Notes under the pieces: generated by a model
Told to the model about the DNA's origin: nothing
Databases searched by the model: none
Seen by the model: only the letters and a program-made list of their open reading frames with translations
From: Unio delphinus
Lineage: Eukaryota; Mollusca; Bivalvia; Unionida; Unionidae
Direction: 5' to 3'
Length of the DNA stretch: 64,000 nt
NCBI GenBank assembly: GCA_029339505.1
Contig: JAQISU010000081.1
Coordinates: 21,849,501-21,913,500, forward strand
Translations under genes and position numbers: made by a program
Shown here: piece after piece, positions 25,089 through 36,684 of the stretch
Position numbering within the stretch: position 1 is the first letter of the stretch
Layout: each line of letters begins with the position of its first letter

Positions 25089-26890
25089 CAGGGATTGTCC
25101 TGGGCTTCGCCAATGTCGCAAATTGAGATTTTTTTCCTTATTGGCGACAAAAATGTCCCATCAGGCGATTTTTTTGGCGACATACTTTTTGGTTATTTTA
25201 TTTGTACATACAGTCATGGATTTGGACTGGATAAATTAAAAGGGAGAGCGAAAGGAAACCACAAACTTGAATAACCAATGCATTGGAATCAGTCGGTTAC
25301 ACAAACGATCATTTGTATCGACAACCCCATCTTTACAGTGCATTGTTACATCATAATCTTCTTATGCTGACACCTGGGCTGAGTACTGTATGCTGTGATA
25401 GTCAATCATGCTACCGTACTATACCTACAACCAACCGACTTCTGAAGACGCGAATAGAACAGATAAAATTAATAATCCTCCTGGTTTTTTTTGTTTTTTT
25501 TTTACATATACCAATACAATAGGTTTGCTGAACCTTCATAGAAAACTGATAACCTTTGAAGTACCGACTACTGTGTATAAATATAAAGCAAATGGAAAAA
25601 TCTCAATGACAATTATATCTGTCGCCAGTGCAACATTATCATGAGCAAACGGAAGTTAGACGTTGCGTGTTCATCATCTCATCCTAAGTTAACAAAATTA
25701 ACAGCGTTTGGATTTAGTGCAAATTCATCAGACAATACAGTCACTGAACCCGATGATAAACCTTGCAATCTAACATCATCTACATGTAGTGCTTCAAGTG
25801 CAACACCACATTATGATGAACGGGGCAAAAATTCCCAAAAATGTATAGACAGTTGGAAACTTGGGCGTCCGTGGCTGAGATATGATAAAAAGTTAAAACA
25901 GATGCTCTGTGATGTATGTATCAAGGCAAAGTCTGTCAATTCATTTACAACTGGCTGTGATATTTTGAAAATGGAGTGTGTCACCAAACATGAATCCAGG
26001 CGCGGTAAGTAATATTTGTGCATTTTACTCATTGATCTTTTCCTGTTGCCATCAATCCCGTGTTACGGCTACAGAGACTTAAACTCCACAACAAGAAATA
26101 GCAAAAAAGAAACAAACAAGTTTTGCATAATTAAAAATAATTATTTATTTCTCAAAATACAGGAGTGAAAGAATCCCTAAATTGGGTGTGAATTTATACT
26201 TATATATACGGTCCAATATTAGCAGGTGTTGACTAGTGTTAAGATTTGTTTGTGGGAATGGAGATCCTATTTTGCTTGTTGGGAGAATTTATACAGATTT
26301 CAGTTATCATTCTTGGGATTTAGGAAGCAATTCACTACAAGCTTTGTAAAGCTTGCCAAAAGGGGTGGGGGTAATTTAATTACGAAATGCATCATTGCAA
26401 GCAATTAACGGTCACATTATGTCACTTTTTCTTACATTGCAATGTACGATCATTGGGTTTTATTATTATTAAAATGTCAACTAAAGCTGATAATGCATTT
26501 TTTTTCAGGTAACAACAATCATACACATGCACAAATGGCGATGCGGGATGCCGACATCAGAAATAAACTCTGCATCTCATCTCTCTAGAATTTAATGAGA
26601 ATCAGCATGTACAGATGTGAAAAATTAGAATTTGAAACTGCATTCAACAAGTGGGCAGCACTAAAATCGCAACGTATTTTTATGTAACATTTTGTTAATG
26701 CTTGTTGTAATTAAAGTATTAACTAACCCATCTTTTGTAATTTTCATTGCCTGTTACATTAATAGACTAAATTAACACTTGGAAAAATGTACACTACTTG
26801 TTCTGGCGACACTTTTTGAAATTTGGCAACAAAATATTGAGGTTGGCGATTTTTTGGGCAACAGCTTTTTAAAAGCCAGGACCATCCCTG
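25089..26890. mobile_element. 1.8-kb hAT-like element with a two-exon zinc-finger gene
   Basis: Terminal inverted repeats are CAGGGATTGTCCTGGGCTT on the left and CAGGGATGGTCCTGGCTT on the right read inward. Each end has several subterminal GGCGA(C/T)-type motifs (for example TTGGCGACA, AGGCGATTTTTTTGGCGAC, and GGTTGGCGATTTTTTGGGC on the opposite side). It splits the 30-bp minisatellite. The flanking 8-mers (TATATAAT, CATAACAC) do not match, so the target duplication has decayed or the target units differed. Confidence 0.82.
25641..26588 (+). CDS. TTF-like zinc-finger protein of a hAT element, two exons
   Basis: Exon 1 (25641-26004) ends CGCG|GTAAGT. Exon 2 (26509-26588) follows TTTTTTTTCAG and stops at TAG; phases agree, giving 147 residues. 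The protein has a low-complexity S/T-rich N-terminus, then WKLGRPWLRYDKKLKQMLCD with CDVC, NSFTTGCD and KHESRRGNNNHTHAQMAMRD. The order W..L.Y, CxxC, F..G, KHE.S...H matches the TTF-like zinc finger that precedes the transposase in ZNF862/KIAA1586-type hAT proteins. No catalytic domain follows. It could be a non-autonomous element's DNA-binding (repressor-like) product or simply decay; the intact frame and splice sites make expression possible. Confidence 0.7.
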
Positions 26891-27690
26891 CATAACACAT
26901 TTAATTCCATAGAAAATATACACAACACATTTAATTCCATAGAATATGTGCATAATTTAATTCCATAGAAAATATACACAACACATTTAATTCCATAGAA
27001 AATATACACAAGATATTGAATTCCATAGAAAATATACATAACACATTAATTCCATGGAAAATATACACAACACATTTAATTCCAAAGAAATATGCATACA
27101 TTTAATTCCACAGAAAATATACACAACACATTTATTTCCATGGAAAATATACACAACACATTTAATTCCATAGAAAATATGCATACATTTAATTCCACAG
27201 AAAATATACACAACACATTTAATTCCATAGAAAATATGCATACATTTAATTCCACAGAAAATATACACAACACATTTAATTCCATAGAAAATATGCATAC
27301 ATTTAATTCCACAGAAAATATACACAACATATTTAATTCCATAGAAAATATGCATACATTTAATTCCACAGAAAATATACACAACACATTTAATTCCATA
27401 GAAATATTCATACATTTAATTCCACAGAAAATATACACAACACATTTAATTCCACAGAAAATATACACAACACATTTAATTCTATAGAAATATACACCCA
27501 ACACATTTAATTCCATAGAAATATACACCCAACACATTTAATTCCATAGAAATATACACCCAACACATTTAATTCCATAGAAATATACACCCAACACATT
27601 TAATTCCACAGAAAATATACACCCAACACATTTAATTCCATAGAAAATATACACCCAACACATTTAATTCCATAGAAAATATGCACAGAT
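26891..27690. repeat. 30-bp minisatellite, right arm, heterogeneous
   Basis: Continuation of the array across the hAT element at 25089-26890. Here period 30 mixes with shorter units (GAAAATATGCATACATTTAA) and with units carrying ACACCCAACAC. Three higher-order blocks are visible: 26891-27090, 27090-27480 (alternating long and short units) and 27480-27690. The last unit runs into single-copy element sequence at 27690. Confidence 0.95.
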
Positions 27691-28867
27691 TTATAATACT
27701 GAATAATTTTGTCACAGATCTTTAGGTGTCTGCATGAATTCAATGGAAAATTAAGAAAATATTACACAGTGAACATAGAAGCACATCTAATTTTCAGTAC
27801 ATCCAAAAGTAAATAAACAGTGGCTGTATAAATTTCACTAAAATTTTCTCATCTGCAAATATTTTTTTTATTTATAACATTGATTTGTAGCCGCTTTCTT
27901 TTACTGGCATGTTTGCTATTCAAGTCAATCAAATTCATCAAATGAAGTGTTCAAACACCTGACTTAATCCTGTCCATGGCTTCTTTCTTGTCTTTAACAG
28001 TAAAAGCTTCATGTTTTCATGTCCTATTTTACATTGCAAATGTCCACTGATTGACACTTTTACAACTATTTATTTTAACGATTACTGTAAAAATAACAGT
28101 CAACCAACAATAGGGTAATTTTTCTTGAGAATGGACAACACTATTCACGGCAGCTATCTTTTTTTATATTGAATAAATGGTTGCTCTATAATTTGAACAA
28201 GGTTTGGCACTGCAATTAGTACTGATGATTACCAATGTATTTAAATTAACTAATTTATAAAACCAGTTTAGTATCTTTTATCAAGCAAAGCATTGTTTGG
28301 TACTTGTATGTGTAAGCAGTTAAAAGAACACAAATGATTTTCGGATATTGTTTGAGCAATGATTGTATAGAGACAAAATTGAAGAAAAACTCAAAGAATT
28401 AAAGACTTAACGATTTACTGTCAATGAATCAACAATAATAGGATTAGTACTTATGAGCTGACATCTACTGACAATAATGAATTCTCAAAAGGCCCAACCA
28501 TTGGTTCAGATACTTGTATCTCTGATGTTTATTTTAGCATAAAACCTCAAGAAATTGATGAAATTTTAAATTGCAGGAACTACACCATATTCAGTTTTAT
28601 ATTCGAATACATACGTGATCTCTTCCACAATATGATACAATTTTTTACACATTATTTTTCATATTTTTACGAAGTAAATTTTTTCTTGTATGAGGAGCCA
28701 TGCCACAATCTTATATTCAAATCTTTTCCCCAAACTGATAATAAACTTTTTTTTAAACTTTCTTTGTCATACATTTAAAAAGAAACAAATGTGTTTGTTT
28801 ACAAAATATAAATGTATATAAAAAAAATTGCGGCCATGTCAAGACCATATATAAGAATTCAAGCTGT

Positions 28868-29116
28868 AGTTGTTTTAGTGTTTTAACACCATTATTCAGC
28901 ACATGATAGGCTTTAGATGGTGGCCAGCATAAATGTAGGAGGAAAAACCTGGGAAAACCCCTGGAAAGAACCACCAACCCACGAGAAGCTACTGGCAAGC
29001 TTTATCACATACCCACATTGACCAAATCTGAGACTTAAACGCATGCAGACAGAGGTGAGATGGCAGTGATCTGTAATGGAGAGCGCTTTAGACCACTTGG
29101 CCACTCTGGGCCCCCG
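28868..29116 (-). mobile_element. SINE-B, near full length
   Basis: Minus-strand head GGGGGCCCAGAGTGGCCAAG near 29116, then the conserved body including GCTTGCCAGTAGCTTCTCG, ending near GTGTTAAAACAC at 28880. It is moderately diverged, and no clean target duplication was found. Confidence 0.82.
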
Positions 29117-29399
29117 AATTCAAGCTGTAATACCTCTAGTGGGTAAATGGATGAAATAACGAAGTTGTGACTCCATATTGTAATTTAATCAGATGTAATG
29201 ATGACTAAATGAATCACCAAAGAACTACAAAATATACACATGAAATATATAAATAATTAAAAGTAAACAAATCTAACACACATGGCCAATTCTTTAGGAT
29301 TGCCATCAGCACAACCCAAAACCACAGCAATAATACTTTATTGCAAGCAACATACATGCATGTTAAAGGGTTTGTTCTTGCAAGCATTAGAAAGGAAGT

Positions 29400-30300
29400 G
29401 TATGATTGGCTAACTGCACAGAATGACCAATCATAATCTTTGACACATATATGCACATTAAGAATGACTCCGAGATTTGGTACAGTCATAAACTTACAGC
29501 TATTTTCATACACAATACATATTTGCCTAGCCAGTTGACTATAATCAGAAGTATGACAATGAGCGAAAATCACAGAAGCACAGCAATTTGTTAATATCCA
29601 CAACTTCTGATAATAACCAAAACATGCACCAAGTTTCACAGCACTCGATTAAAACCTAGTTTCATTCACGAACACTGTCATACACTGCACTGAGGTTAAT
29701 CTCCACAGTTTACACACAATGCCACTTTTCACATGTATATCATCTGCAAAATGTTCAATCTTGATAGTAAAACTGCATAATATACTTGGGATCTTTTCAT
29801 TTCTTAATATCCTGAGTTAGACATATGCAGCATAATTTATATATTCAATGCTTAAAAAAGACGCATAATCATAATCATTCCTGGACTTTACTTTAAAAAA
29901 AAAATGATTCCATGGATCAAATGTCAGATTCACTTTTACAATTTCACCCAGGTGCAAATAATGAAACCATTTGAGTAGAAATTCCACTTCATCACATAAA
30001 AGGCAATAATTTGGAACAAATATTGTACAGAACAGTAATTTGTTGCCATGCATATCATTAGATGATAACTATAACATGTACAAAGTTTCATGTGATATAG
30101 AGAAAACTGAGAAACTAGCTGTGTTCACAAGATTCTGTCACACAAAATTAGGCTTCAAGTAAAAGCGGCAAATAACTCTAACACAAATCAGAGGAACTGG
30201 TAAGATGACATGCACATTATCTTCTAATGATGACCTCAATACTTTCCAAGTTTCATGGTGATCAATGGAAAGCTGAGAATAGTTCTATGTTATGTATATT
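29400..30300. repeat. degenerate interspersed repeat modules
   Basis: Several diverged modules share CACAAGATT(C/T)TGTCA, CAGCAATTTGTTAATAT, AACATG(T/C)ACCAAGTTTCA(C/T) type motifs. Another module is at 34820-34960. A 141-codon open frame on the minus strand (29214-29639) falls in this repeat and has no recognisable domain. Confidence 0.5.
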
Positions 30301-30482
30301 TAATTTAAATTATTTGTCTGTTAGTTTTTTTTATTTTTTTATTTCATTACATGTTATTGTAATGTAACATTGTTTGCTGGACTTGACCTTATCCAGCATG
30401 GAGTTCATTTCTACTTGACCTGATTGACTTTTTCTAAACTTATTTTTATTTCATTTTTGTAAACAACTAACAACAGATTCAT

Positions 30483-30553
30483 ATTGTTGTTGCTGTTGTT
30501 GTTGTAGGGTTTAACACCATTTTTCAGCACATGATAGGTTATACATGATGGCC
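30483..30553 (-). mobile_element. SINE-B 3' fragment
   Basis: Only the distal body and the (AAC)n tail, reading GGCCATCATGTATAACC to TACAACAACAACAGC on the minus strand. It is cut off where a short inverted-repeat MITE piece begins at about 30557. Confidence 0.75.
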
Positions 30554-30556
30554 AAA

Positions 30557-30704
30557 AAAATATGGTCTCTCAAGACAGGTGGTCTCTAATAACAGGTCAC
30601 AATGCTACATAATCTATAACTCTGTGTACTGAGAAGGTGGAGGTGGTCTCTCAAGACATGTGGTCCCTCATAGCAGTGGTCTTTCAAGACAGGTTTTACT
30701 GTAC
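30557..30704. mobile_element. short pogo-like MITE fragment
   Basis: Repeats of GGTCTCTCAAGACAGGT and a right end reading inward ACAGTAAAACCTGTCTTGAA, next to TA. The CAGT(A)AAACCTG...TGAGAGACC end resembles common pogo/Tigger-type MITE termini. A similar, weaker end is at 35590-35680. The left end is lost at the SINE-B fragment. Confidence 0.5.
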
Positions 30705-32073
30705 TTTAATTGTTATTGGCTTTTGTGTGGGAACTATCTTTTCTGGAGCACTGCCATCTCTTGTAGTTAGTTAACTGACATAGCCATGGTTTGACAGTTA
30801 CAGTTTGAATATATTTCAAATCCATCAGCTTTTTATCTCAAAATGAAATTTTATTGGGAGCAGATGTTCCTGATATATAACTTTGCCATACCATCCGTCC
30901 ACAAATGCATACAGACAGCAGATGATTGGACATTGCATGCCATGAACATTTCTAATTCAATCAGTAAATTGTACAGTCATTGCCCAAACCAAAATGCAAG
31001 CTTTCCACAAGCTTGCAGCAAGCTAGTTGAAGTTGTACAAGCTAGTAAGGTAGCTTGCACAAGCTTGCAAAAGGAATTTTTCCAAGTCTGCAAGCTTGCA
31101 AGCTTGTGCAAGCTTGCAAGCTTGCAAAAAGAAATTCTCAAAGTCTGCAAGCTTATTGTAAAATGTCAAACTTACACAAATTAAGCTAGCTTGCAAAAGG
31201 AATTTTTCCAAGTCTGCAAGCTTGGAAAATGTAAAATTCAAGCTTCCTAGATTGCAAAAAATGAAGGAGTGCATCTGCAGTCATTCATCAAACAGCAGCA
31301 CAGTGGATAAACTTTAGCATAGAACATAATTTGTCCACATTGTTTTACACCATTAAATATAAAAAGAAAAGAGCAAGAATTTCTTGAATGTGTGTTATAT
31401 TTTACACTGTGATAAAGGATTCCATTTAGTAAAATCCGGTAAAATACATAGCATTTACCGATTGCAAAGTTATTTACACACTGACTTAATGCAGCAAGAT
31501 ATTTGAAGTCAAGTACTTATAAATGCTTCTTACCAACAATGTATGCACCATCAAATATAGTCTCTGTAATTTTGTGATGATAACTTATGGCATTTAGTTT
31601 TTGAAAGAATATTCCAATTTCTGTTTCAATTTGACAATTTTTGTATTTGAACGTGTAGGTAATTTTAACATTCTTGAAACAGCGTCAGACTCCTGTGATC
31701 GAACGGAAATCACATGGAATAATGTTTTTGATTAACTCCTCAATATACGGTAATTTATCCTGAAATTAATATAAATGAGTATTAAAAACAAAAAAAATCT
31801 GCAAACCACCCACCATTTTGCCTTTGCAGACCTGTTTACCAGTTCGTATTTGACTGAATTTGTACGGAATAAAGCTCATTCGTACGATAGTATGGTCATT
31901 GGTTTTAAATTACGATTTGAGGTTGCATTTATTTTTTATTTTTTTAAAAATAATTTTTTAAGCGTTTTTTATTTCGGTTAGTTTTGTTGTATCGTCTCTT
32001 CGGTCCGCGTCCGGGTCTGTAGTCGGCGCCACATCACTGATTGTAACATTCTCTCAACATCCGGTTGTTTAAA

Positions 32074-32506
32074 CATGCCGCCGTTTACAAAATTTCAGCT
32101 CGAATCTGATGATGAAAATAGAATGTCTAAACAAAGAAAGCAGCATTTTCTACCAGTTCATAATACTCTGTGACCATGCCTTAAACCACCGTCTAAAGGA
32201 GTGCATTTTGTACTCTGCACTGTTTGCAACTTAAATTTTTCATGTGCACAACATGGTGGAATGAATGACTTTTCACGGCAGGTGGAATCGGAAAATCATG
32301 CGAAATTGGCATCGTTAGTGAAGGGAAATACAAGTATTTTGTCAACGATGAAGGGAAAGGAAGTCGGTGATCAGCACATATTTCAAAAGCAGATAACGTG
32401 ATGAGGTGATTCTATGAGCTGATCGTAAATTGAGCACAGCCTACAAGTTAATGGAAGTAATTAAAAATGTGTTCCCAGATTCCAAAATTGCAGAAGATAT
32501 TTAGAA

Positions 32507-32510
<4 letters not shown>
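32074..32510 (+). pseudogene. decayed hAT-like BED-finger N-terminus
   Basis: Starts MPPFTKFQLESDDENRMSK and shows VHFVLCTVCNLNFSC, then GGMNDFSRQVESENHAKL: a CxxC...H..H BED-like finger of the same GHGG-type group as the gene at 40156-41551. A stop follows VHNTL. Two more stops follow the KGKEVGDQHIFQKQIT run. A late piece reads VFPDSKIAEDI, equivalent to the FPDxEIA segment of that transposase. It ends in a (TC)n tract at 32512-32538. Not functional. Confidence 0.65.
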
Positions 32511-32537
<27 letters not shown>

Positions 32538-33157
32538 AAATGTCATGCAATAGTAAATAACGGTAATTATAGTATATTGATGTGTCTACTATTTGTTATC
32601 GAGGGAATGGTGTATTTGGTCCAATTGCTGTTTCAATTGGTACATTTGTATTAATTACATGAGATTATTTTGAATCTAGTTGACTAGTTGAATTCCAGAT
32701 TTGTGAATCTTTTACTTACAGTGCAAAACTTTTGAAATTTATTTGAATTGTTTGAATCTCAATCCTAGGCGGTACATAAAATTATGTGAGTATCGGATAG
32801 TGTATACTATTTTTTTTTAACTGAGGTGTTTTGAATCTGTATATCAGATAGATATAATATTTTTTTTTCTTCAATTTGTTAATGTTAGTATAGAGTAATT
32901 GGATCAATTGCATTTTGAGAGCATGTGAGAATCATTGTATTTTTACATCATATATTTTTATTAACTAATTAAATTCATGAATTCCCATCTTTCACACATT
33001 GTTTGAGTTATTCATTTAATAAAAAATCCACTCTGTTTCAATTCTGCGACATACATTGTAGCATATATCAACATTTTACTTTTAATATTTTATATAAATG
33101 GTCATTTTCACACATCAAGAGCTAGAAATATGGTGGCAGTACATGCCATGTCAGTTT

Positions 33158-33163
<6 letters not shown>

Positions 33164-33205
<42 letters not shown>
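33164..33205. repeat. (AT)n microsatellite
   Basis: Lies just outside the right AAGCTTGC array of the element at 30983-33482. Confidence 0.97.
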
Positions 33206-33209
<4 letters not shown>

Positions 33210-33825
33210 AAAATCTAATTGGCTTGTCATGCACAACCTTAAAAATAAGCTTGCGGCAAGCTTGCCACAACCTTAAAGATAAGCTTGCGGCAAGCTTGCA
33301 CAAGCTTGCCACAACGTTAAAAATAAGCTTGCGGCAAGCTTGCCACAACCTTAAAAATAAGCTTGCGCAAGCTTGCTGCAAGCTTGCCGCGGTTTCAATT
33401 CTAAGCTTGCGGCAAGCTTAAATAACAAGCTTGCAGCAAGCTTGCCGCAACCTTAAAAATAAGCTTGCGATTTTGGTTTGGGTGTACACATAAACTTTTC
33501 TAGAACTTTACAGTTTAAATTTGGCAGTTCTTATGTATATGGAAGCTTCCTACACGATGTCATTGGCAGCCATATTGGAAGGCTGCTGAGTGATTTGCTA
33601 TTTATTTTTTATGGTGTTTTAAAGTTAATAATTTTTTCACTCTAAAGAAAAATGGTATACCTTACTAAAGATGGCAGATTTGTGTGGCCATGTATGGGAA
33701 AAACTGCCAGGTGCAGATAAAAGGGACAGAATAATGTCTGCCAGTGACAATGCTGGGAAGGACTGTACTTGCCATACTATTTCAACAAGGGGGAAAACTC
33801 TTGTATGAAGCAGTGAAAGAATGTT

Positions 33826-34072
33826 TGTTAGTTATGGTTTAACGCCATTTTTTCAGCACAATATAGGCTATACATGGCGGCCAGTATTATTGGTGGAGGA
33901 AGAACCCAGGAAAACCTCCAGAAAGAACCATCGACCCACGAGAAGCTACTGGCAAGCTTTCTCATATAACTTCATTAGCCGAATCTTAGACTCAAACCCG
34001 CACAGACAGAGGTGAGATAGCAGTAATCCATAATGGAGAGCGCTTTAGACCACTCTGCCACTCTGGGCCCCT
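33826..34072 (-). mobile_element. SINE-B, near full length
   Basis: Minus-strand copy with head GGGGCCCAGAGTGG near 34070 and the full body down to GGCGTTAAACCAT near 33838. The 11 bases AACAGATTCAT just outside its head (34076-34086) also occur at 30472-30482, next to the tail of another SINE-B piece (see findings). Confidence 0.85.
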
Positions 34073-35239
34073 AAAAACAGATTCATGATTCTCTATGTGT
34101 ATGAGCTTATTAACCAAATTATTATTCTTGTAAACATGTTGTTTTGAGTTAGGGTTTTGGAGAATCCAAAGTGAATTTTATAGGCAATTGTGTTCTCAGT
34201 AAACAAGGCTCATTAGATCATTCCAGAAGGTTATTTTCCATTAGGTAATGGCTGTTTTTAGAAAATGTTAATTTGTGACCTGGGATCAAACAGGAAACTA
34301 TATATCTTGTGACTGTGAGGATTTTACCAGTGATATTTTAACACATTGCACTTTAAGTTGTATTATGTTCTGACCAGTTCGGGCTGAATTTTATTTTCTT
34401 CAAATTATTGAATTCAAATGATTATTTTCTCTGGAAGGACAAAAGTGCTATGATAAAATTCTTGGATAAAGATATTTGCTGGAATTTATACTTAATTCAG
34501 ACCTGGAATAATATTTCTGTGGTTCAACAAAAGACTGCTGACACATCAGTACTTCATAGGCTATAACAAACAAGCCATCGCCTTCAATTTTGAATCTCTT
34601 CAGGCCTTGAACTGAGTTTTATTCAGGACTTTTCTTATTAGGAATTGTGTCTTTAATTCTTGGATTATTTTTGTATTTAATATGTAATATCATAAGTTAT
34701 TTTTTCTCATCTTTCACTTTGTACTCTAGGGAAATAAATTATCTGTTAACTTTATCAAAGCTTGTTGTCTTCACTCTTTTCTGTTACTTATTTTACGAGC
34801 ACACACTCATAACATTTATCACAAGATTTTGTCATACACAATATTTAGCTCAAAGTAAAAACAAGCAATAAATAAAAATTGTCAGTGATTTGTTGATATG
34901 TGAGTCTTCATGTGGTGACCATGACATTTACCAAGTTCTATGATAAATACCCAAGGGTGATAATAAATACTTGGTGTGAATGCCCCTCACCATTCAGGGA
35001 TCATATAGAAAACAGAAGTGATGTTTATTTGCAGGTGTCTTTATATATTGGCAAATGAGACCTTTTGAAATCTGGTCTTTATATACAGGTGCTATAATAT
35101 TTGGATGGTTGTTAAATGCTAGCTTGACTACATCTATCAGTATGGAAGATGAATTAATATGATAAAACATTCATATTGTTAGTGTTCCTGTATGACTATA
35201 ATGTAGTTACAATGCTGTTAAGAGAAGTAAATATTTTAC

Positions 35240-35360
35240 CTTAAATCTCCGACATAATGAGTTGCCCATGCCAGTCGTACTCTGGATCTCCCAACCATAT
35301 GGATTAAATTGGATGAACCATAAATTGAATTGGCTAACTCAAATGCAGAGTTACCTCTCC
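35240..35360 (-). CDS. FOXRED2: FOXRED2 internal exon with second nucleotide-binding motif
   Basis: Follows a TTTTCAG acceptor and ends at TTAAG|GTAAAA; 121 bp. It completes the glycine codon left open by the exon at 42663 and reads [15 protein letters not shown], then a segment ending [15 protein letters not shown] is the GxGxxA-type turn of the second dinucleotide-binding fold, as in FMO-like flavoproteins. The upstream intron is 7.3 kb and contains two hAT elements and a tandem array. The reading frame is open throughout and the splice phases agree on both sides. Confidence 0.92.
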
Positions 35361-36126
35361 CTGAAAACATAAAAAGACTTGGAAAAATTATCTGGCCCGT
35401 TTCCATAAACATACCTGACTCATAAAGTTGTTAAAAGAAGTTTCTCTGATAAGGTCAAGTTGGTTATATGTTTCTTGGAAATTCAGCGAATGTTGTTATA
35501 TTTATCTCTAACTTGAAGACCACTGTTTTAGGTGACAACTATCATTAATTACCAGATTCAAAATGTACAGATCAGTTTGGTTATATGATGCAATAACCTG
35601 TATTGACAGACTACCTGTATTGAAAGAACTAATTTCTTTGCAGAAGGGTTGGTCTCTCAATACAGTTTTATTGTATTACTTGATAATAAACGATTTAACA
35701 AAGTTAAACAAGGTGATTATAAATATTTTATCTTAGCTTCATGAAAGGGATCAGCCACTGTGACTCCGAGAACCAAATTGAAAATTCATGAGTATCAATT
35801 AAAAATGTTTTAATGGTGTTACTGGAGTATGTACATCTATAATCATAAATATGAAAATTACAACTCCAATGAAACCTCTAAATATGCAAAATATTAAGCA
35901 AAATCAAACCAGAACCATATTATCTGCAAGAATTCTGATGAAACAAGTACTTTGTGCAAGCCAAAGTCTCACCTAAGTCTGTGACATGACATATCCAGAC
36001 TAATTATCTGATTCTGTCCAAAGAGATCTGTCTCACCATCCTTGTACTGATGAGACAACAAGATACATATAGATGACATGTGATGAGAATCATCTTATTT
36101 AAGGTGGCAAGAAGCACAATTTCCTG

Positions 36127-36390
36127 CGCTTGGTTAAAAAGACACTTTGAGTTTGGTTAAAAAGACACTTTGAGTTTGGTTAAAAAGACACTTTGAGTCT
36201 TGTAATAATGACACTTTGAATCTGGTTAAAAAGACACTTTGAGCTTGATTGGAAAGACACCTTGAGCCTGGTTAAAACGACACTTTGTGCCTGGTTAAAA
36301 TGACACTTTTGAGTCTTGTTATAATGACACTTTGAGCCTGGTTAAAAAGACAATTGAGCCTGGTTAACAAAGACGCTTTGAACCTAACTG
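36127..36390. repeat. 23-bp tandem repeat, about 11 units
   Basis: Unit GAGTTTGGTTAAAAAGACAC plus TTT. The first three units are identical; later ones diverge and carry small indels. It lies 0.8 kb from the FOXRED2 exon at 35240-35360. Confidence 0.93.
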
Positions 36391-36684
36391 TTTTTATTAT
36401 GATTTATAATATACTGGCTAGTATTTTCCTAGACTCTGCCCACCTCACCCATCTAATATGTCAATTGATGGCTTGTAATGTAGACCTGACATTCAAACTC
36501 CACCTTTAAGCTAAGTTTATCTGTGCCTGTTTGCATGCTGATATATATTTTCCTATGTAGATGATTTGTCTTTGATAACAGAAAGTGCCTGCACTGACAA
36601 AGATATTCAGTTGTCACAAATAAAAGACATAATGGAATATTCTTACTTACCGGTAGCTAATGTTGATGCACCCAATATACTATC

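Larger units (their letters stand above)
23900..28740. mobile_element. same inverted-repeat family, copy 2, expanded and nested
   Basis: Segments match copy 1 in order: ATATAATATTTTACTTTACTGAGAGAACCA (cf. 16793), AATAATTTTGTCACAGATC (27702, cf. 16982), the TCATCTG...GCCGCTTTC region (27847, cf. 17132), the TTTTATCAA...CATTG region (28274, cf. 17427) and AGGAGCCATGCCACAATC (28692, cf. 17928). The terminal repeats are eroded. Between the first two blocks, one 30-base segment of copy 1 has become a minisatellite of about 60 units, and a hAT element has landed in that. The outer limits are approximate. Confidence 0.75.
30983..33482. mobile_element. 2.5-kb inverted-repeat element with AAGCTTGC-rich ends
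   Basis: Ends are CCCAAACCAAAATGCAAGCTT on the left, CCCAAACCAAAATCGCAAG on the right read inward. Just inside each end is a 240-270-bp stretch (30991-31262 and 33237-33475) dense in the palindromes CAAGCTTG and GCAAGCTTGC. The interior holds a decayed BED-finger transposase start at 32074-32510, suggesting hAT affiliation. No matching 8-bp target duplication was found (AGTCATTG versus TGTACACA), so exact ends are tentative. Confidence 0.68.

Noticed and set aside
26987..27537. Further overlapping open frames on both strands
   Set aside because: Same minisatellite, right arm; periodicity alone explains them.
24124..27690. CRISPR-like regular array
   Set aside because: Units are contiguous without unique spacers and the genome is clearly eukaryotic.
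29214..29639. 141-codon open frame on the minus strand
   Set aside because: Lies in degenerate repeat modules, has no domain and no splice or start context.
30843..31274. Open frames on both strands rich in CKLA/ACKL repeats
   Set aside because: Products of the AAGCTTGC palindrome cluster; open on both strands because the motif is self-complementary.
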